64,000 nucleotides of DNA from Bacillota bacterium (GTDB taxonomy: Bacteria; Bacillota; Clostridia; Lachnospirales; Lachnospiraceae), in contig JAEVYT010000039.1 in assembly GCA_023392615.1 (NCBI GenBank), forward strand, positions 235,729 through 299,728. The letters are read 5' to 3'. This document shows positions 1-9,000 of the stretch, one piece after another; position 1 is the stretch's first letter; every line of letters begins with the position of its first letter. The translations under genes were made by a program, and so were the position numbers. The notes beneath the pieces were generated by a model. It had not been told where the DNA came from and did not search any database. It was given only the letters and a program-made list of their open reading frames with translations.

Positions 1-589
1 CCAATTCCCCATTCTCATCCTGTATTTCGGGAAATTTGATATCGGCATTATTAAACATCGAAAAGATATGATCAGAGGCTTCTGCAATCTCACCGGCATC
101 AGCTAATAATTCTTCCATCTCCTTCGATAAAATATGTGGCTTTAAGCGAAGAATATCCTTCAAATAGAACTCATATAACTTTAACTCCTCATTTTCACGC
201 CAAAATTGTACCAGTACATCCTCCGGTATTGATAAGATCTCCGGAGTTGCAAATGATAATGCACTACTTACTTGAATGGATAAAGCATTTGCTTTATTCG
301 CCAAATCCTGATAGATTGCATTTGCTGTATCCTCATGGCTCTTCTGATTGGCATATACATAAACACGCTCTAATAATTTACCAATCTCATCAGATAATTG
401 TAGAAAACTCAATAATAACTCACCAGATTTTGAAAGTCGTCCTTGATATTCAGATGCTTTCGCAACCAAGTTCTTCAATTGGTCATATTCAGATTGCCAT
501 AAATCATCTGAAGCATACAAATCTTCAATCGCCCATTTATACTTTTGATCTACTTCTAAGCGCTTTGGTAATCCCATCTTTGTGTTCAT
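1..589 (-). CDS. pepF: Oligoendopeptidase F, N-terminal part (runs off the window)
   Basis: Read on the minus strand from the ATG at 589, the protein begins MNTKMGLPKRLEVDQKYKWA and continues through IEDLYASDDLWQ and VYANQKSHEDTANAIYQD, the typical start of M3-family oligoendopeptidase F, a cytoplasmic zinc peptidase that trims short peptides. A purine-rich AAAAAGGAG sits just upstream (about 598-606). Only about 196 of the usual ~600 residues are here, so the HExxH zinc site lies outside the window. The plus-strand open frame over the same bases has no family likeness and is a shadow. The family is fairly certain; activity cannot be judged from this fragment. Confidence 0.85.
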   Translation of the reverse strand, partial: MNTKMGLPKRLEVDQKYKWAIEDLYASDDLWQSEYDQLKNLVAKASEYQGRLSKSGELLLSFLQLSDEIGKLLERVYVYANQKSHEDTANAIYQDLANKANALSIQVSSALSFATPEILSIPEDVLVQFWRENEELKLYEFYLKDILRLKPHILSKEMEELLADAGEIAEASDHIFSMFNNADIKFPEIQDENGEL

Positions 590-776
590 CGACAAATCTC
601 CTTTTTCCTTTTCTATCATAAATTGGATATCCTTTCAATAGATTATAATAAACTCAACTCTTGTCTTCAAGAAGAAAATAATTAAATTGGATGGACTTTG
701 ATAAAAATATATAATCCGTGTAACTTTCTCTTCTGAACTAGAATCTGCAGATTTAATGAAAGGCTTGGCAATTACT

Positions 777-1757
777 ATGAAATTAATACAATTGAACAAA
801 AACAATTTAATTAAAGGATTAATTCTTTTATTCTTAGTTGCTATGTTATTATTTCCCGGTGCCTCCTTTCAAGGAGCTAGTTCCGGTCTTTTGTTGTGGT
901 TTCATAATGTATTACCGAATCTTCTTCCCTTTATCATCCTATCTAACCTCATGGTTCGATTAAATATCACGAGACAGATCAGCCGACTATTCCATCCAAT
1001 TGTTGGAAGAATATTTGGCATCAGCTGTGAAGGATGCTATCCAATCATTATTGGATTTCTCTCTGGAATTCCCATGGGAGCAAAAACCACCGCCGACTTA
1101 GTAAATGAGAGAAAAATCTCAACGAGGGAAGGACAATTTCTATTTTCCATGTGTAATAACGCAAGTCCAATGTTTATAATCGGATATATTTCAATTACTC
1201 AATTAAAACAGCCTCAGATGAACTATGCACTTTTTGCAATTATTTATGGATCGGCAATATCGAGTGCAGTAATCTGCCGATTTATATCTAAGCTGGTATC
1301 AAAAAAAGAGTCTAAATTGACTGACAACGCGATCAAGATCGCCTCTGCCAAATCCAGCCCATCTCGCTTCTCCTTTGCAATCTTAGACAGTTCCATCATG
1401 AACGGATTTGAAATTGTTACCAAAATCGGTGGCTATATCATATTATTCTCCATCCTTGCACAAATTATCAAAGGATTTGGACCAGATACTGGATTTATTA
1501 AGGCTTTTATCGTTGGTATATTTGAAATCACGACAGGCATCAGTCAAATATGTAATACAAATTTGGACATTAATACAAAAATAGTCTTGGTATCGGCACT
1601 TACTTCATTCGGAGGTCTATCTGGATTAGCTCAGACCAAAAGTGTACTCGGAAACACAAGACTATCTATAAGTTCATATTTAATTGTGAAACTGCTTAGT
1701 GCATTGTTTGCAATGCTGTTTGCATGGTTCTATCTGATTATGTATCCAGTTGTTTAG
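777..1757 (+). CDS. ylbJ: Sporulation integral membrane protein YlbJ family
   Basis: A 326-residue, very hydrophobic protein with about eight membrane segments. It carries the Gate/nucleoside-recognition-like signature of the YlbJ family: LPNLLPFIILSNLMVRL near the N terminus, GFLSGIPMGAKTTADL around residue 100, and FSMCNNASPMFIIGYI after it. In Bacillus, YlbJ is a sporulation membrane protein linked to dipicolinate handling and lies beside ylbH (rsmD) and ylbI (coaD). Here the same three genes are together, but ylbJ is turned to face them. An ATG at 756 would add seven residues; I prefer 777 because the family starts at a short basic stretch before the first helix. The stop codon abuts that of the convergent gene with no bases between. 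Confidence 0.8.
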   Translation: MKLIQLNKNNLIKGLILLFLVAMLLFPGASFQGASSGLLLWFHNVLPNLLPFIILSNLMVRLNITRQISRLFHPIVGRIFGISCEGCYPIIIGFLSGIPMGAKTTADLVNERKISTREGQFLFSMCNNASPMFIIGYISITQLKQPQMNYALFAIIYGSAISSAVICRFISKLVSKKESKLTDNAIKIASAKSSPSRFSFAILDSSIMNGFEIVTKIGGYIILFSILAQIIKGFGPDTGFIKAFIVGIFEITTGISQICNTNLDINTKIVLVSALTSFGGLSGLAQTKSVLGNTRLSISSYLIVKLLSALFAMLFAWFYLIMYPVV

Positions 1758-2402
1758 TTACTCTACATCTTTTAGGAAGGTATTCTCATCAAAATCAAAC
1801 TCCTCCTGCTCTTGTTCTTCCTGTTCTACAGGGCTGGCTTGTACATTATTGAGTCGATATAATTGATCATTAAGCTCTTTCTTATTACTACTTACAACTT
1901 CAAGATTATTCTTTAACGTTCCAATATAGCTATCATATTTGGAAGCTGAACTTTCATAAGCCGCAGCCAAGATACGCTCGACATCAGCTAATACATCGTT
2001 TGAATATACTAATGCACCCGTTCTGAGCTGCTCAGCCTCTTCAATAGCTTCTCTTCGTATGCGATCTGCTTCTTCTGATGCCTGCATAATCATCTCATTA
2101 GCTTGATAGTATGCCTGTTGCATAATTTCATGCTCGTTGAGCAAATCTTTAGCCTGCTCTCTGGTCTGAAAGAGGATTCCTTCTGCTTTCTCTTCTGCAT
2201 CTGCAATAATAGCATCTCTATTTGAGATAATCTTTTGATAACGCTTAATCTCATCCGGTGTTCTAAGTCGAAGCTCGTCCAGCAAATCGTAAAGCTCATC
2301 TTTTGGCACTATTACCTTGGTGCTTGATAAAGGCTGCATTCTGCAACTTTCTACAAATTCGTAAATATCCTCTATTAACTGTTCAATTCTGCTAGCTCCC
2401 AT
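1758..2402 (-). CDS. Coiled-coil, DivIVA-like / ATPase-subunit-like protein
   Basis: A 214-residue, highly charged protein with a long predicted coiled coil (about residues 45-130, rich in Glu, Ala, Gln and Arg with heptad-like spacing, e.g. ADAEEKAEGILFQTREQAKD) and an acidic tail (EQEEQEQEEFDFDE). It has no signal peptide or membrane segment. Similar genes follow coaD in many Lachnospiraceae and are labelled DivIVA-like or as subunits of H+-ATPases on weak coiled-coil similarity, so the function is unknown. The ATG at 2402 has AAGGAG eight bases upstream; a GTG at 2411 would overlap that site and is less likely. It is the last gene of the rsmD-coaD operon, 12 bases after coaD. Confidence 0.7.
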   Translation of the reverse strand: MGASRIEQLIEDIYEFVESCRMQPLSSTKVIVPKDELYDLLDELRLRTPDEIKRYQKIISNRDAIIADAEEKAEGILFQTREQAKDLLNEHEIMQQAYYQANEMIMQASEEADRIRREAIEEAEQLRTGALVYSNDVLADVERILAAAYESSASKYDSYIGTLKNNLEVVSSNKKELNDQLYRLNNVQASPVEQEEQEQEEFDFDENTFLKDVE

Positions 2403-2414
2403 TTCAAACACTCC

Positions 2415-2903
2415 TTATTTTTTATATTTATCGTATATTGACTGTTTAATACAAGTTGGCACAAACTGACTGATATCTCCACCGTAGGTTGCTACCTCCT
2501 TCACCGTACTGGAGCTAACATAGGAATATTCCACACTCGTTGTAAAGAATACAGTGTCGATTGCTTCGTTCAATTTATGATTTGTCTGTGCAATTTGAAG
2601 TTCATATTCAAAGTCTGTAATCGCTCGAAGTCCCCTTACTATAATTGAAGCATTCTTCTTCGCTACAAAATCGATAAGCAACCCATCAAATGCTTCTACT
2701 TGTACATTGGTAGCATCTGATTGTTCACGTATTACCTTTTGAATCAGCTCCACCCGTTCCTCCGATGTAAACAGAGGTTTTTTCGAACTATTCTTTAACA
2801 CTCCTATAATTAATATATCAAATAATCCGGATGCCCTGTTGATAATGTCCAAATGTCCCAACGTTACCGGGTCAAAGCTACCGGGATAAATTCCTATCTT
2901 CAT
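2415..2903 (-). CDS. coaD: Phosphopantetheine adenylyltransferase
   Basis: This enzyme transfers AMP from ATP to 4'-phosphopantetheine, the penultimate step of coenzyme A synthesis, in the cytoplasm. The 162-residue product has the usual length. It opens MKIGIYPGSFDPVTLGHLDI, with the nucleotidyltransferase T/HxGH motif (GSFDPVTLGH), and keeps ISSTxVR-like residues as EYSYVSSSTVKEVA, plus RGLRAITDFEYE in the middle. The ATG at 2903 is preceded by GGAGGTATCT; an upstream in-frame extension to 2954 has no ribosome-binding site and is not family-like. It lies between rsmD and the coiled-coil gene in one operon, as in Bacillus (ylbH-ylbI). Confidence 0.96.
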   Translation of the reverse strand: MKIGIYPGSFDPVTLGHLDIINRASGLFDILIIGVLKNSSKKPLFTSEERVELIQKVIREQSDATNVQVEAFDGLLIDFVAKKNASIIVRGLRAITDFEYELQIAQTNHKLNEAIDTVFFTTSVEYSYVSSSTVKEVATYGGDISQFVPTCIKQSIYDKYKK

Positions 2904-2977
2904 AGATACCTCCATCATGCCATAAAACAACACTGAAATAAATAGACCATTCAATCTATTTTTTAAATAAATAAGGT

Positions 2978-3532
2978 CTATCTCATCTCAAGGAATACAT
3001 GTTGGTTTGTTTTATATTCTTTTCTTTTGAAGATACGAAATTTCGTATCCTCCAAATAATCAAATTCAGTTTTTAAAGATGCTTCTATTACAATAATAGT
3101 ATCACAATATATAATCGACGAATTCTGTAATGCGAGAAGCATGTCCTTTTCTAAAAGCTTATTGTAAGGAGGATCCATAAAAACCACATCAAACACTTTG
3201 CCTTTAATCTCCAACATGCGGATTGCTTCAATTGCCTTATACGGGAATATTTCCGCATCCTTTTCCAGTTTTGTTGTTTTTAAGTTTGCTTTTATACAAT
3301 TTATCGCAGCCTTATTATCCTCTATAAAAGCCGCGTATTTTGCGCCTCTTGATAAAGCTTCAATTCCAATTGCTCCGCTCCCTGAAAAGACATCTAAAAA
3401 ATCTACGTCTGTAAGATACGGGCTTAATATATTAAATAATGTTTCTTTTGTCTTATCCGTGGTCGGTCTTGTGTCAAAACCTTCCGGTGTAATAAGCTGT
3501 AATCTCCTTGCTTTACCTGCTATTACTCTCAT
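2978..3532 (-). CDS. rsmD: 16S rRNA (guanine-966-N2)-methyltransferase RsmD
   Basis: This protein methylates N2 of G966 in 16S rRNA using S-adenosylmethionine. It has 184 residues, the standard family length. Visible motifs are MRVIAGKARRLQL at the N terminus, RPTTDKTKETLFNIL, the SAM-binding motif DVFSGSGAIGIEALSRG near residue 47, and the catalytic DPPYN near residue 120. It is the first gene of the operon with coaD and the coiled-coil gene, 75 bases upstream of coaD. Confidence 0.95.
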   Translation of the reverse strand: MRVIAGKARRLQLITPEGFDTRPTTDKTKETLFNILSPYLTDVDFLDVFSGSGAIGIEALSRGAKYAAFIEDNKAAINCIKANLKTTKLEKDAEIFPYKAIEAIRMLEIKGKVFDVVFMDPPYNKLLEKDMLLALQNSSIIYCDTIIVIEASLKTEFDYLEDTKFRIFKRKEYKTNQHVFLEMR

Positions 3533-3700
3533 ACTTTTCTCCGAAATTATAAATATTTGAAGTTTTTATCAATAAGGTAAGTTTATCTTATCCATCCGAA
3601 TATTTCAATGTTTTTTTATATTTTTTATGCAAGCTTCTTTATCATTTCTTCCTAAATTAATTATATTTTCCTCTTATCCCTAGATTCGAGTGGTAAGAGC

Positions 3701-3738
3701 AATAAGAAAGCGCCGCTTAATCGCGACGCATTCTTATT
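3701..3738 (-). terminator. Hairpin downstream of the SASP gene
   Basis: Arms of 16 bases (AATAAGAA-T-GCGTCGC against GCGGCGC-T-TTCTTATT on the minus strand) pair with one T-T mismatch and one G-U, around a 6-base loop. It lies 40 bases past the SASP stop. There is no strong U-run on the minus side, so termination is inferred from position and stem stability. A second, weaker inverted repeat (CTCTTA/TAAGAG) lies next to it at about 3672-3700. Confidence 0.55.
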
Positions 3739-3777
3739 TAATATCCTTTTATCTAATTACTTCATTTTATTACTTTA

Positions 3778-3975
3778 TTATTTTCCTGCGATTCTGTTCT
3801 CATAATCCTGAATCATTTTTTTAACCATATAGCCACCAACTGAACCGTTTTGTTTTGATGTCAAGTCGCCGTTATATCCTTGTTTTAAAGGCACACCAAT
3901 TTCGTTAGCAACCTCATACTTAAAACGATTTAATGCTTCTTGTGCTTCGGGTACTGAACTATTTCTTCTTGACAT
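3778..3975 (-). CDS. Alpha/beta-type small acid-soluble spore protein
   Basis: A 65-residue protein of the family that coats and protects DNA in dormant spores. It shows both family signatures: KYEVANEIGVPL (with the GPR protease recognition area around the Glu-Ile bond) and TSKQNGSVGGYMVKKMIQDYE. The ATG at 3975 follows GGAGGAGTTTAT. It is monocistronic, between the L,D-transpeptidase gene and rsmD. Expression from a forespore sigma-G promoter is expected for the family, but I could not place one confidently. Its presence shows that the organism makes endospores. Confidence 0.93.
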   Translation of the reverse strand: MSRRNSSVPEAQEALNRFKYEVANEIGVPLKQGYNGDLTSKQNGSVGGYMVKKMIQDYENRIAGK

Positions 3976-4219
3976 ATAAACTCCTCCATTTCATATTTTG
4001 AAATCCATCAAAATAGTTGTGTTGTTGTTTGTGTTATTGTAATCATCTCGTTGAATTGTTTTAATAAAACATTTCATCAAGTAACTACGATAATATTATG
4101 TGCAAAAAGAATCAAAATACACGTAATTTATAAAATTTTTAATTGTAATTTTTGGTTATATGTCGATTTTTAATCCAAAATTTTCATCAATCATCTCATT
4201 ACAATATAAATGATGTTAC

Positions 4220-5611
4220 CTAAGGGGTAAGGGTCGGTGACGATGTCGGGGTCGGTGTTGGGGTTGGTGACGGTGTTGGGGTTGGTGACGGTGTCGGAGT
4301 TGGAACAGTAAGTTTGCACTTCACTGTCGACTTGTTTCCTACTGAATCTGTAGCTTCATAAGTCACAATATAGGTTCCATCCTTATTGTCCACGAATGTA
4401 ACTTTGAGTTTGATTTTATCCGATGGCGTATAATTATCAGTTACAGTAATTCTCTTTTGCAAACTCACAATGGTAGGAACTTCACCCGGTTTTAATACCG
4501 CATCTACAGCGCCTACAATCACAGGTGGGGTCTTATCAATATTAATTTTTGCTATCTTCTTGGCTATTGGACCTTTCCCTGCACTTGCACTATACTCTAT
4601 GTAATATAAATTATTATTTTCCTTTGTGATTTTAACATTAATTAATTTTTTATCTAATTTCAATCCTGAGCAATAGGCAGTTACATTCTTGAGTGCAAAT
4701 GTTTTATCAATGTTAACATTCGTTCCAACTACCGCATCCGTTATTCCTTTAAATGTCGGTGCTACTTTATTCTTATCCACCGTAACAGTTATTGTTTTTG
4801 AGATGCTTTTTTGCAGATCATCTATAACAGAATATTTAACTCGATAGCTTCCCGGTGTACTCACATCAACATTACCTAATACTTTAATCTTCTTTGTAAT
4901 ATTTACTCCTACCGAAGACTCTGCTTTCACATTCTTTAATAGATCCAGACCTTGATTCCATTTAATAAGCATATTTTTAACGCCGGTTATCACTGGCGTT
5001 TTTTTCAAAAACGGATTTTTTCTATCCGGATCAGTTGGATCCCAACGTACATTGGAAGCGATCTTGATTGGTGTTGGTTTTCCGAGTGGACCGGGACTTT
5101 TTTTGTCGTCATATACCACGACCGTTGTTCCTACCGAACAATTATCATAAATCCATTTGGCGTCTCTCACCATAAGCCGAACGCATCCGTGTGAAACTGA
5201 GGAACCCAGCTTATTGAATTCCCTAGTGGCAAGATCTGCTGGATTATTATCATAATAGTAAACCGAATGGAATAACATTCCTCCATCTATTCGTGTGGAA
5301 TATTGTCCCCACACGTCATTCATAAGTATTTTCCATCGGTATTTTGCTTTTGTCCGATAGGTGCCTTTTATCGTCTTTCCATCTCTTCCAACCGAGCATA
5401 ACATCGCTCTGATTGGTTTTGTATATTTTCCTTTACTGTCCTTTGCATATACCGTTACAGTATTATAATATCGATTTATCTTTATCTGGTATGGATATTT
5501 CTTTTGTGCAGCATATGATCTGTGTGCTCCAACGAATACAATTGTTACAAGTATCCCCACAATCAACACAAGCATGTGTAACTTACGTAATTTTTTAATA
5601 ATTTGATGCAT
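4220..5611 (-). CDS. Secreted L,D-transpeptidase (YkuD) with Ig-like repeats and Pro/Thr/Ser tail
   Basis: A 463-residue exported cell-wall enzyme. Residues 12-34 form a signal or anchor helix ending near AYAAQ-like RSYAAQ. The YkuD domain spans about 40-170, with catalytic His115 (MLFHSVYYYD) and the SHGCVR motif at 140-145 (nucleophile Cys143), predicted to make 3-3 peptidoglycan cross-links or attach proteins to the wall. After it come about three Ig/cadherin-like modules (each ending near TVTVDKN, KINIDKTPP and KLTVPTP), then TPTPSPTPTPSPTPTPTPTS encoded by near-identical 18-base DNA units (about 4225-4310). The protein ends inside this repeat with nothing beyond, so the tail length may vary by slippage. 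The ATG at 5611 follows GGAGTGTTAGT. Family call is firm; substrate is unknown. Confidence 0.9.
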   Translation of the reverse strand: MHQIIKKLRKLHMLVLIVGILVTIVFVGAHRSYAAQKKYPYQIKINRYYNTVTVYAKDSKGKYTKPIRAMLCSVGRDGKTIKGTYRTKAKYRWKILMNDVWGQYSTRIDGGMLFHSVYYYDNNPADLATREFNKLGSSVSHGCVRLMVRDAKWIYDNCSVGTTVVVYDDKKSPGPLGKPTPIKIASNVRWDPTDPDRKNPFLKKTPVITGVKNMLIKWNQGLDLLKNVKAESSVGVNITKKIKVLGNVDVSTPGSYRVKYSVIDDLQKSISKTITVTVDKNKVAPTFKGITDAVVGTNVNIDKTFALKNVTAYCSGLKLDKKLINVKITKENNNLYYIEYSASAGKGPIAKKIAKINIDKTPPVIVGAVDAVLKPGEVPTIVSLQKRITVTDNYTPSDKIKLKVTFVDNKDGTYIVTYEATDSVGNKSTVKCKLTVPTPTPSPTPTPSPTPTPTPTSSPTLTP

Positions 5612-5730
5612 ACTAACACTCCTTAAGTCTTAAGTTAGTAACTAATTGATGTACACCCGTAGTTTTAATTAATTATGAAAGCCCTTATCACGAATCATCT
5701 TCTCAATATGCATATGACTATGTAAACATG

Positions 5731-5820
5731 AGAATCACAAAGCATATATTTAAAAGCAATTCTAACGTCGTTAACTTACAAAGAAGTGTATATTACTTTG
5801 ATAATATGCTTTGTGATTCT
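5731..5820. repeat. Long inverted repeat with 17-bp perfect arms
   Basis: AGAATCACAAAGCATAT (5731-5747) is the exact reverse complement of 5804-5820, with a 56-base middle. It lies in the 256-base gap between the DUF2298 gene end and the transpeptidase start, 48 bases past the DUF2298 stop. No U-run follows on the minus strand. It probably folds at the 3' end of the glycosylation operon transcript as a terminator or stabiliser. The rest of the gap shows nothing recognisable. Confidence 0.6.
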
Positions 5821-5867
5821 ATTTAAATTTTAATTTTTGCACATTAATAACAGGCTTTGGCTCCTAA

Positions 5868-8189
5868 TTAATATTTAATTTCTACGATGTATGTCTCATA
5901 AGCTTTATCCTTTGATGAAGAATTATCGTACACTACGTCACCTAGACTCTTGAGTAACTCATCGTTGATTTTCGGAAATTTCTCCTTCTCCAGTTTACCC
6001 ATATAGAGATAGGATACATTATACTGTTTCAACAAACTCATTATTGTATTTTTATCAGTGGAGGTATAGATTGTCTCAATATCCGCCGCTCTTTCGTCCA
6101 GTTTATCAGTATCGGACTTCCATAGCCATTCATGTGTTCTCCAACCCAATATCGTTGGTAGCCCGGTCATAACTGATACTCTTTGATAATCTGTATAGCT
6201 GTCACCATTCGCTTCCAGTACAACTGGCATTCCTTTGACGTGTTTATTTAACCAGTCAATCGCGCGAGCATCATCTTTAAAGGTTGTCTGCATAAAGGTC
6301 GTACAATCAATCCCTTTATATCCTTTTTTATCAAATATATTACCATACCAGGAATGGACAGCATTCTGTATATAACATACTGACATCGCGAATAATATAA
6401 AACCAATGATGGCAACCTTCCTCTGTCTCCACTTTTCGCCGTAAATAATTAGTCTTGTAAATATATAACCAAAAGATAATCCAAACATAATAAATGCCTG
6501 GTAGGTTAACTTAAACATGGTATTTGCTCTTTTGTAATCTCCGTTATAAATATCTTGAATATAGATAATTTCCGGAAGAAGAACCAAACCTATAGCACAT
6601 AAACCGATCGTAATAACAAACAAATCAGAAACAGGAAGTGATTTCATAAACTGCGCTAGTGTAGATTGTTTTGAATTATCCTCTATCTTTTCCCCTGTAT
6701 GTTCCTTTGTATCACTCTGTGCTTTTTCTTTCGCTTTTTTTCTACTAAAATTCGAAACAGCAATACACAAGAATGTAAATACCATAAAGACCGGTAATCC
6801 CCACAAAATAATCAGCTGATTAAGCGGGGTATGTGCCACACATAACATCGGGGCGGTTGATATCTGATCAAAATTCAAGGTAAACGGAAGAGAAACTATT
6901 TCCGATAATACAACAACTAATATACCTTGAAGAGCAGTGATACCCAATGCTCTTCTTTTAAAATTATATACAACCAAATTCATAAATAGAATAATTGAAC
7001 CCGATACGATGAAATAAATCGGAAAATCCCAAAAATTAGTAGTATGGAAGAGACCGATGAAAAATGCAACCATAAGGATAGATGGGTTACATATCTCTCG
7101 TACTAACGTGAGAGATTCATTCTGCTTTTCTTTTCTTGCACACATCCATGCAAAAAGAATAGCTAGTATGGTTACAACAAACATAACATTTACTACATGT
7201 GCATGCAGATCTCCCAGTACAAAAGAATAAGCCGGGAACTCATGTATCGTTTTATCATGTGTCTCAGGATGGTACCCGATGAATCTGGTTGCATCCGGAA
7301 ACCAATATGGTGTTTTGTCTACTTTTAAACCAAAAAACTTTTGAAACCATGGCTGGAACCAATGATATGTCGGATAATGCATATTTCCAGCAAAGCAAAC
7401 CGCGACTCCTGCAACCATTCCGCTTACGAAAGAGAAAGCGGAATTCACTTTACCACGGAATTTACTAAATTGGCTAATCACATTATAAATTAATGAATAC
7501 GGAAGCACAAATGCAAATGCTCCAACCATCATCAACATCAGGTTATACCCAAGTGCAACCTTAACTGCGGAAAGCTTTGTAAGAAAGGTTGCATAAAACT
7601 GTCCGACATAATAATAATTTAACTTTGTACCTGAGAACCAAAAATCTTGAGGAGGCATGAAATCACTACGCATCATACTTGTCATAAAGCCATAGTCCAT
7701 GAATTTTTCAGTACCATACGCTTCCGGCTTAAATCCGCGAACATAGGTAAATAGTAAAAATAATGCAAAAAATAATAACTCCTCAAATATAATATGATCC
7801 CATTCTCTACTCTTAATATCAAATATAGCATAATATTTGGATTTATCACCTCGCTGTTTCTTTATAAATAGAAGCAGAAGTCCGATATTACAGAGCAATC
7901 CAATGATCAAACTAATCACACATGATAGCGGCGTGAATTTTAATATATGCAAAGAAGATAAAAACCATAATATATAGCCTGTCAATGCAAGGCCTATTGC
8001 TTTTGAAAATAGATATCCTTTGTCATGAAATGACGGAAACAACATTGATGCAAACGGAATATAGATAATTCCTATAGCTGCTAATACTGCCCACCATTGT
8101 AAAAAAGCACTATAATCACCTTGAAGAAGTACTTTCCCCAGCACGAATAAAAACCCTGCGATTATCAAATAGATAATTTTCTTAATCAT
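5868..8189 (-). CDS. DUF2298 (Chlor_Arch_YYY) multi-spanning membrane protein, putative GT-C glycosyltransferase
   Basis: A 773-residue protein with about a dozen or more membrane helices and a C-terminal soluble domain of about 150 residues. The loop around residue 190 contains KLNYYYVGQFYATFLTKLS, the YYY signature of DUF2298, preceded by DYGFMTSMMRSDFMPP, with acidic and Arg residues expected of a GT-C active-site loop. HEFPAYSFVLGDLHAHVVN is another family block. The C-terminal domain includes GWRTHEWLWKSD and YLYMGKLEKEKFP. The ATG at 8189 follows AGAGGTGTGTTC. It is the last gene of a four-gene operon with two GT2 enzymes and a related membrane protein, suggesting lipid-linked sugar transfer at the outer membrane face. 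Function is inferred; family is firm. Confidence 0.82.
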   Translation of the reverse strand: MIKKIIYLIIAGFLFVLGKVLLQGDYSAFLQWWAVLAAIGIIYIPFASMLFPSFHDKGYLFSKAIGLALTGYILWFLSSLHILKFTPLSCVISLIIGLLCNIGLLLLFIKKQRGDKSKYYAIFDIKSREWDHIIFEELLFFALFLLFTYVRGFKPEAYGTEKFMDYGFMTSMMRSDFMPPQDFWFSGTKLNYYYVGQFYATFLTKLSAVKVALGYNLMLMMVGAFAFVLPYSLIYNVISQFSKFRGKVNSAFSFVSGMVAGVAVCFAGNMHYPTYHWFQPWFQKFFGLKVDKTPYWFPDATRFIGYHPETHDKTIHEFPAYSFVLGDLHAHVVNVMFVVTILAILFAWMCARKEKQNESLTLVREICNPSILMVAFFIGLFHTTNFWDFPIYFIVSGSIILFMNLVVYNFKRRALGITALQGILVVVLSEIVSLPFTLNFDQISTAPMLCVAHTPLNQLIILWGLPVFMVFTFLCIAVSNFSRKKAKEKAQSDTKEHTGEKIEDNSKQSTLAQFMKSLPVSDLFVITIGLCAIGLVLLPEIIYIQDIYNGDYKRANTMFKLTYQAFIMFGLSFGYIFTRLIIYGEKWRQRKVAIIGFILFAMSVCYIQNAVHSWYGNIFDKKGYKGIDCTTFMQTTFKDDARAIDWLNKHVKGMPVVLEANGDSYTDYQRVSVMTGLPTILGWRTHEWLWKSDTDKLDERAADIETIYTSTDKNTIMSLLKQYNVSYLYMGKLEKEKFPKINDELLKSLGDVVYDNSSSKDKAYETYIVEIKY

Positions 8190-8205
8190 GAACACACCTC
8201 TTTAA

Positions 8206-8913
8206 TTACTTAATTAATTGATTTATCTTTCTAAAATCACTGAACGCTTTTTTGCCGATGCGAATTATTTTTCTCATGTTTATGGAATTCACACCACCCT
8301 GCCTCGGTCGAAATGTTACCGGAAGGTATTTTACTTCAAGCTTTTTCTTAGCGTAAATAACAGATAGTACAACATTCGAAAGATTAAAATCCTTTGGAAT
8401 CATATCAATGTGCTTTTTTAAAGTTGTAGCTTTCATTAGTCGAAACGGAGTATTTGCATCCTTGATATTCACATGAAAACAGAGTCTTAACACTGTTTTT
8501 AACGTCTTGGTTACAAAGACTCTGGAAAAGCCATCCTGCCTTCCTCTTCGATGACCTATAACCATATCATATTCTTCTCTTAAATCCCAGAACTGCCAAA
8601 ATTCCTCCGGCAAGGTCTGTCCGTCAGAATCTGTTTGGAATACATAATCCGCTCCGGCTTCCAGAGCATAATGGTATCCGTACAAAACTGTTGCGCCATG
8701 ACCGCCATTTGGTTTGGTAATAGGTTCAAACGCTTCCAGGTTATTCGATTCCTCCTGCATGATTCGATACGTAGAATCTTTACTGCCATCATCAATAATT
8801 ATTAACTTGCTACCATTGCCGATCTTCTCAACAATTGGATACCAATCACTAATCACTGATTTTACATTAGCTTCTTCATTATAAGCCGGGATCACGATAT
8901 ATAATTTATCCAC
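8206..8913 (-). CDS. Family 2 glycosyltransferase, soluble
   Basis: A 235-residue GT-A-fold enzyme, likely using a nucleotide sugar and possibly a polyprenyl phosphate acceptor (DPM1-like size). Motifs are IVIPAYNEEANVKSVI at the N terminus, IIDDGSKDSTY near residue 45, the metal-binding FQTDSDGQTLPEEFW near residue 95, and ANTPFRLMKATTL near residue 155. No membrane segments follow. The GTG start at 8913 is chosen because GGAGG lies eight bases before it; an ATG at 8928 would have its leader overlap that site. It is 16 bases from the DUF2298 gene, so the two are transcribed and probably act together. Confidence 0.85.
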   Translation of the reverse strand: MDKLYIVIPAYNEEANVKSVISDWYPIVEKIGNGSKLIIIDDGSKDSTYRIMQEESNNLEAFEPITKPNGGHGATVLYGYHYALEAGADYVFQTDSDGQTLPEEFWQFWDLREEYDMVIGHRRGRQDGFSRVFVTKTLKTVLRLCFHVNIKDANTPFRLMKATTLKKHIDMIPKDFNLSNVVLSVIYAKKKLEVKYLPVTFRPRQGGVNSINMRKIIRIGKKAFSDFRKINQLIK

Positions 8914-9000
8914 TTTCCCTTCCTCCATTCTGCCATATCGGCATAATCAAGCAATCATCTATTTTTTTATTTTGATATATATTATCATGCTATGTTTAAT

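Noticed and set aside
136..621. Plus-strand open frame opposite pepF
   Set aside because: The minus-strand frame gives a clear PepF N terminus, while this frame is His/Ile/Pro-rich with no family-like pattern and lacks a ribosome-binding site.
4220..4315. DNA repeat as an independent element
   Set aside because: The near-identical units encode the in-frame Pro/Thr/Ser tail of the transpeptidase, so they are part of that gene.
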